Shown here: positions 14,108-14,370 of the stretch, piece by piece
Layout of the letters: each line of letters opens with the position of its first letter
Position numbering within the stretch: position 1 is the first letter of the stretch
NCBI GenBank assembly: GCA_948787875.1
Contig: CAQFKO010000028.1
Coordinates: 3,936 to 18,305, forward strand
Length of the DNA: 14,370 bases
Origin: an uncultured Eubacteriales bacterium
GTDB taxonomy: Bacteria; Bacillota; Clostridia; Christensenellales; UBA1242
Reading direction: 5' to 3'
Notes under the pieces: model-generated
Told to the model about the DNA's origin: nothing
Databases searched by the model: none
The model's input: only the letters and a program-made list of their open reading frames with translations
Made by a program: the position numbers and the translations under genes

Positions 14108-14118
14108 TACAATATAAT
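14108..14118 (+). promoter_or_regulatory. Possible -10 boxes of the XRE regulator gene
   Basis: TACAAT (14108-14113) overlaps TATAAT (14113-14118). The latter would start transcription within the GAGGA ribosome binding site (14122-14126); the former leaves about 10 bases of leader. No good -35 was found for either. Confidence 0.35.
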
Positions 14119-14130
14119 TGTGAGGAATTT

Positions 14131-14328
14131 ATGGATAAAAATTATGATATAGATGAAATTTTATTTAAATTGGGAAATCTTCGTGACCAAAAGAATCTGT
14201 CGCAAAGAAAAATAAGTGAACAACTGAACCATAGTGAGTCTTATATTAATCAGCTTGAAAATAAGCGTACAAAACTTAGTGTAGAAAATTTTTTAAAGAT
14301 ATTGGAACTGATGGAAATTACTCCTGAA
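14131..14328 (+). CDS. XRE-family HTH regulator, truncated by contig end
   Basis: The first 66 codons of a Cro/C1-type helix-turn-helix protein. Residues about 17-63 form the domain: LRDQKNLSQRKISEQLNHSESYINQLENKRTKLSVENFLKILELMEITPE, with LSQRKIS as the first helix of the motif and SESYINQLENKR as the recognition helix and turn. GAGGA at 14122-14126 supports the ATG. The gene's real sequence ends at 14328. The frame remains open through the adapter bases 14329-14370, adding a false RSEEHTSELQSRLR tail that must not be taken as protein. A DNA-binding regulator is clear; its targets are unknown, though dyads upstream suggest autoregulation. Confidence 0.88.
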
Positions 14329-14370
14329 AGATCGGAAGAGCACACGTCTGAACTCCAGTCACGACTACGA
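14329..14370 (+). other. Illumina TruSeq adapter plus probable 8-base index (artefact)
   Basis: Bases 14329-14362 match the standard TruSeq read-1 adapter, beginning AGATCGGAAGAGC and ending CCAGTCAC. The last eight bases, GACTACGA, sit exactly where the i7 index follows. This is library sequence, not genome. Confidence 0.98.

Larger units (their letters stand above)
13882..14130. other. Gene-free A/T-rich stretch with nested dyads
   Basis: No open frame with a ribosome binding site was seen on either strand. The right half holds TATGCATA (13984-13991), the inverted pair AAATACAA/TTGTATTT (14023-14030 and 14047-14054) enclosing two TGCA blocks, and the palindrome at 14061-14073. It is the upstream control region of the XRE-type gene at 14131. 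Confidence 0.6.

Overview
This is a low-GC window with lysine codons mostly AAA, purine-rich ribosome binding sites (AGGAGG, GGAG, AAGGA), consensus-like TATAAT boxes and short A/T-flanked hairpin terminators. It points to a low-GC Gram-positive bacterium, most likely an uncultured Clostridia-type Bacillota. TGA acts as a stop (nitroreductase gene), so the standard bacterial code fits. The window ends in an Illumina adapter, so it is the end of a short-read assembly contig, probably from a metagenome.

Layout. At 1-367 there is a broken small helix-turn-helix (XRE-type) regulator gene preceded by two matching dyads, TTACG-N6-CGTAA. A strong bidirectional hairpin at 367-394 separates it from a minus-strand glycolytic pair, a ROK-family glucokinase followed by glucose-6-phosphate isomerase (2662 down to 396). 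Next, also on the minus strand, is a nitroreductase whose natural ATG is followed at once by an in-frame TAA. From 3518 the genes are on the plus strand: a 1413-residue Lys/Glu-rich repeat protein of unknown function; an HD-domain phosphohydrolase with its own promoter and terminators on both sides; and a two-gene operon of a six-helix membrane protein and a large DUF4011-type SF1 helicase with a nuclease-like tail. A terminator follows the helicase. After a gene-free stretch rich in small dyads, a second XRE-type regulator begins at 14131 and runs into adapter sequence at 14329.

How the genes may work together. Glucokinase and phosphoglucose isomerase catalyse successive steps (glucose to glucose-6-phosphate to fructose-6-phosphate). 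The nitroreductase and the giant protein are divergently transcribed from facing extended -10 promoters. The membrane protein/helicase pair, 13 bp apart, is the best candidate here for a functional module of unknown role. The giant protein, with RNA polymerase alpha-CTD-like segments flanking a roughly 12-copy degenerate basic repeat, is the most unusual single gene. No CRISPR array, tRNA, rRNA, insertion sequence or complete mobile element was seen.
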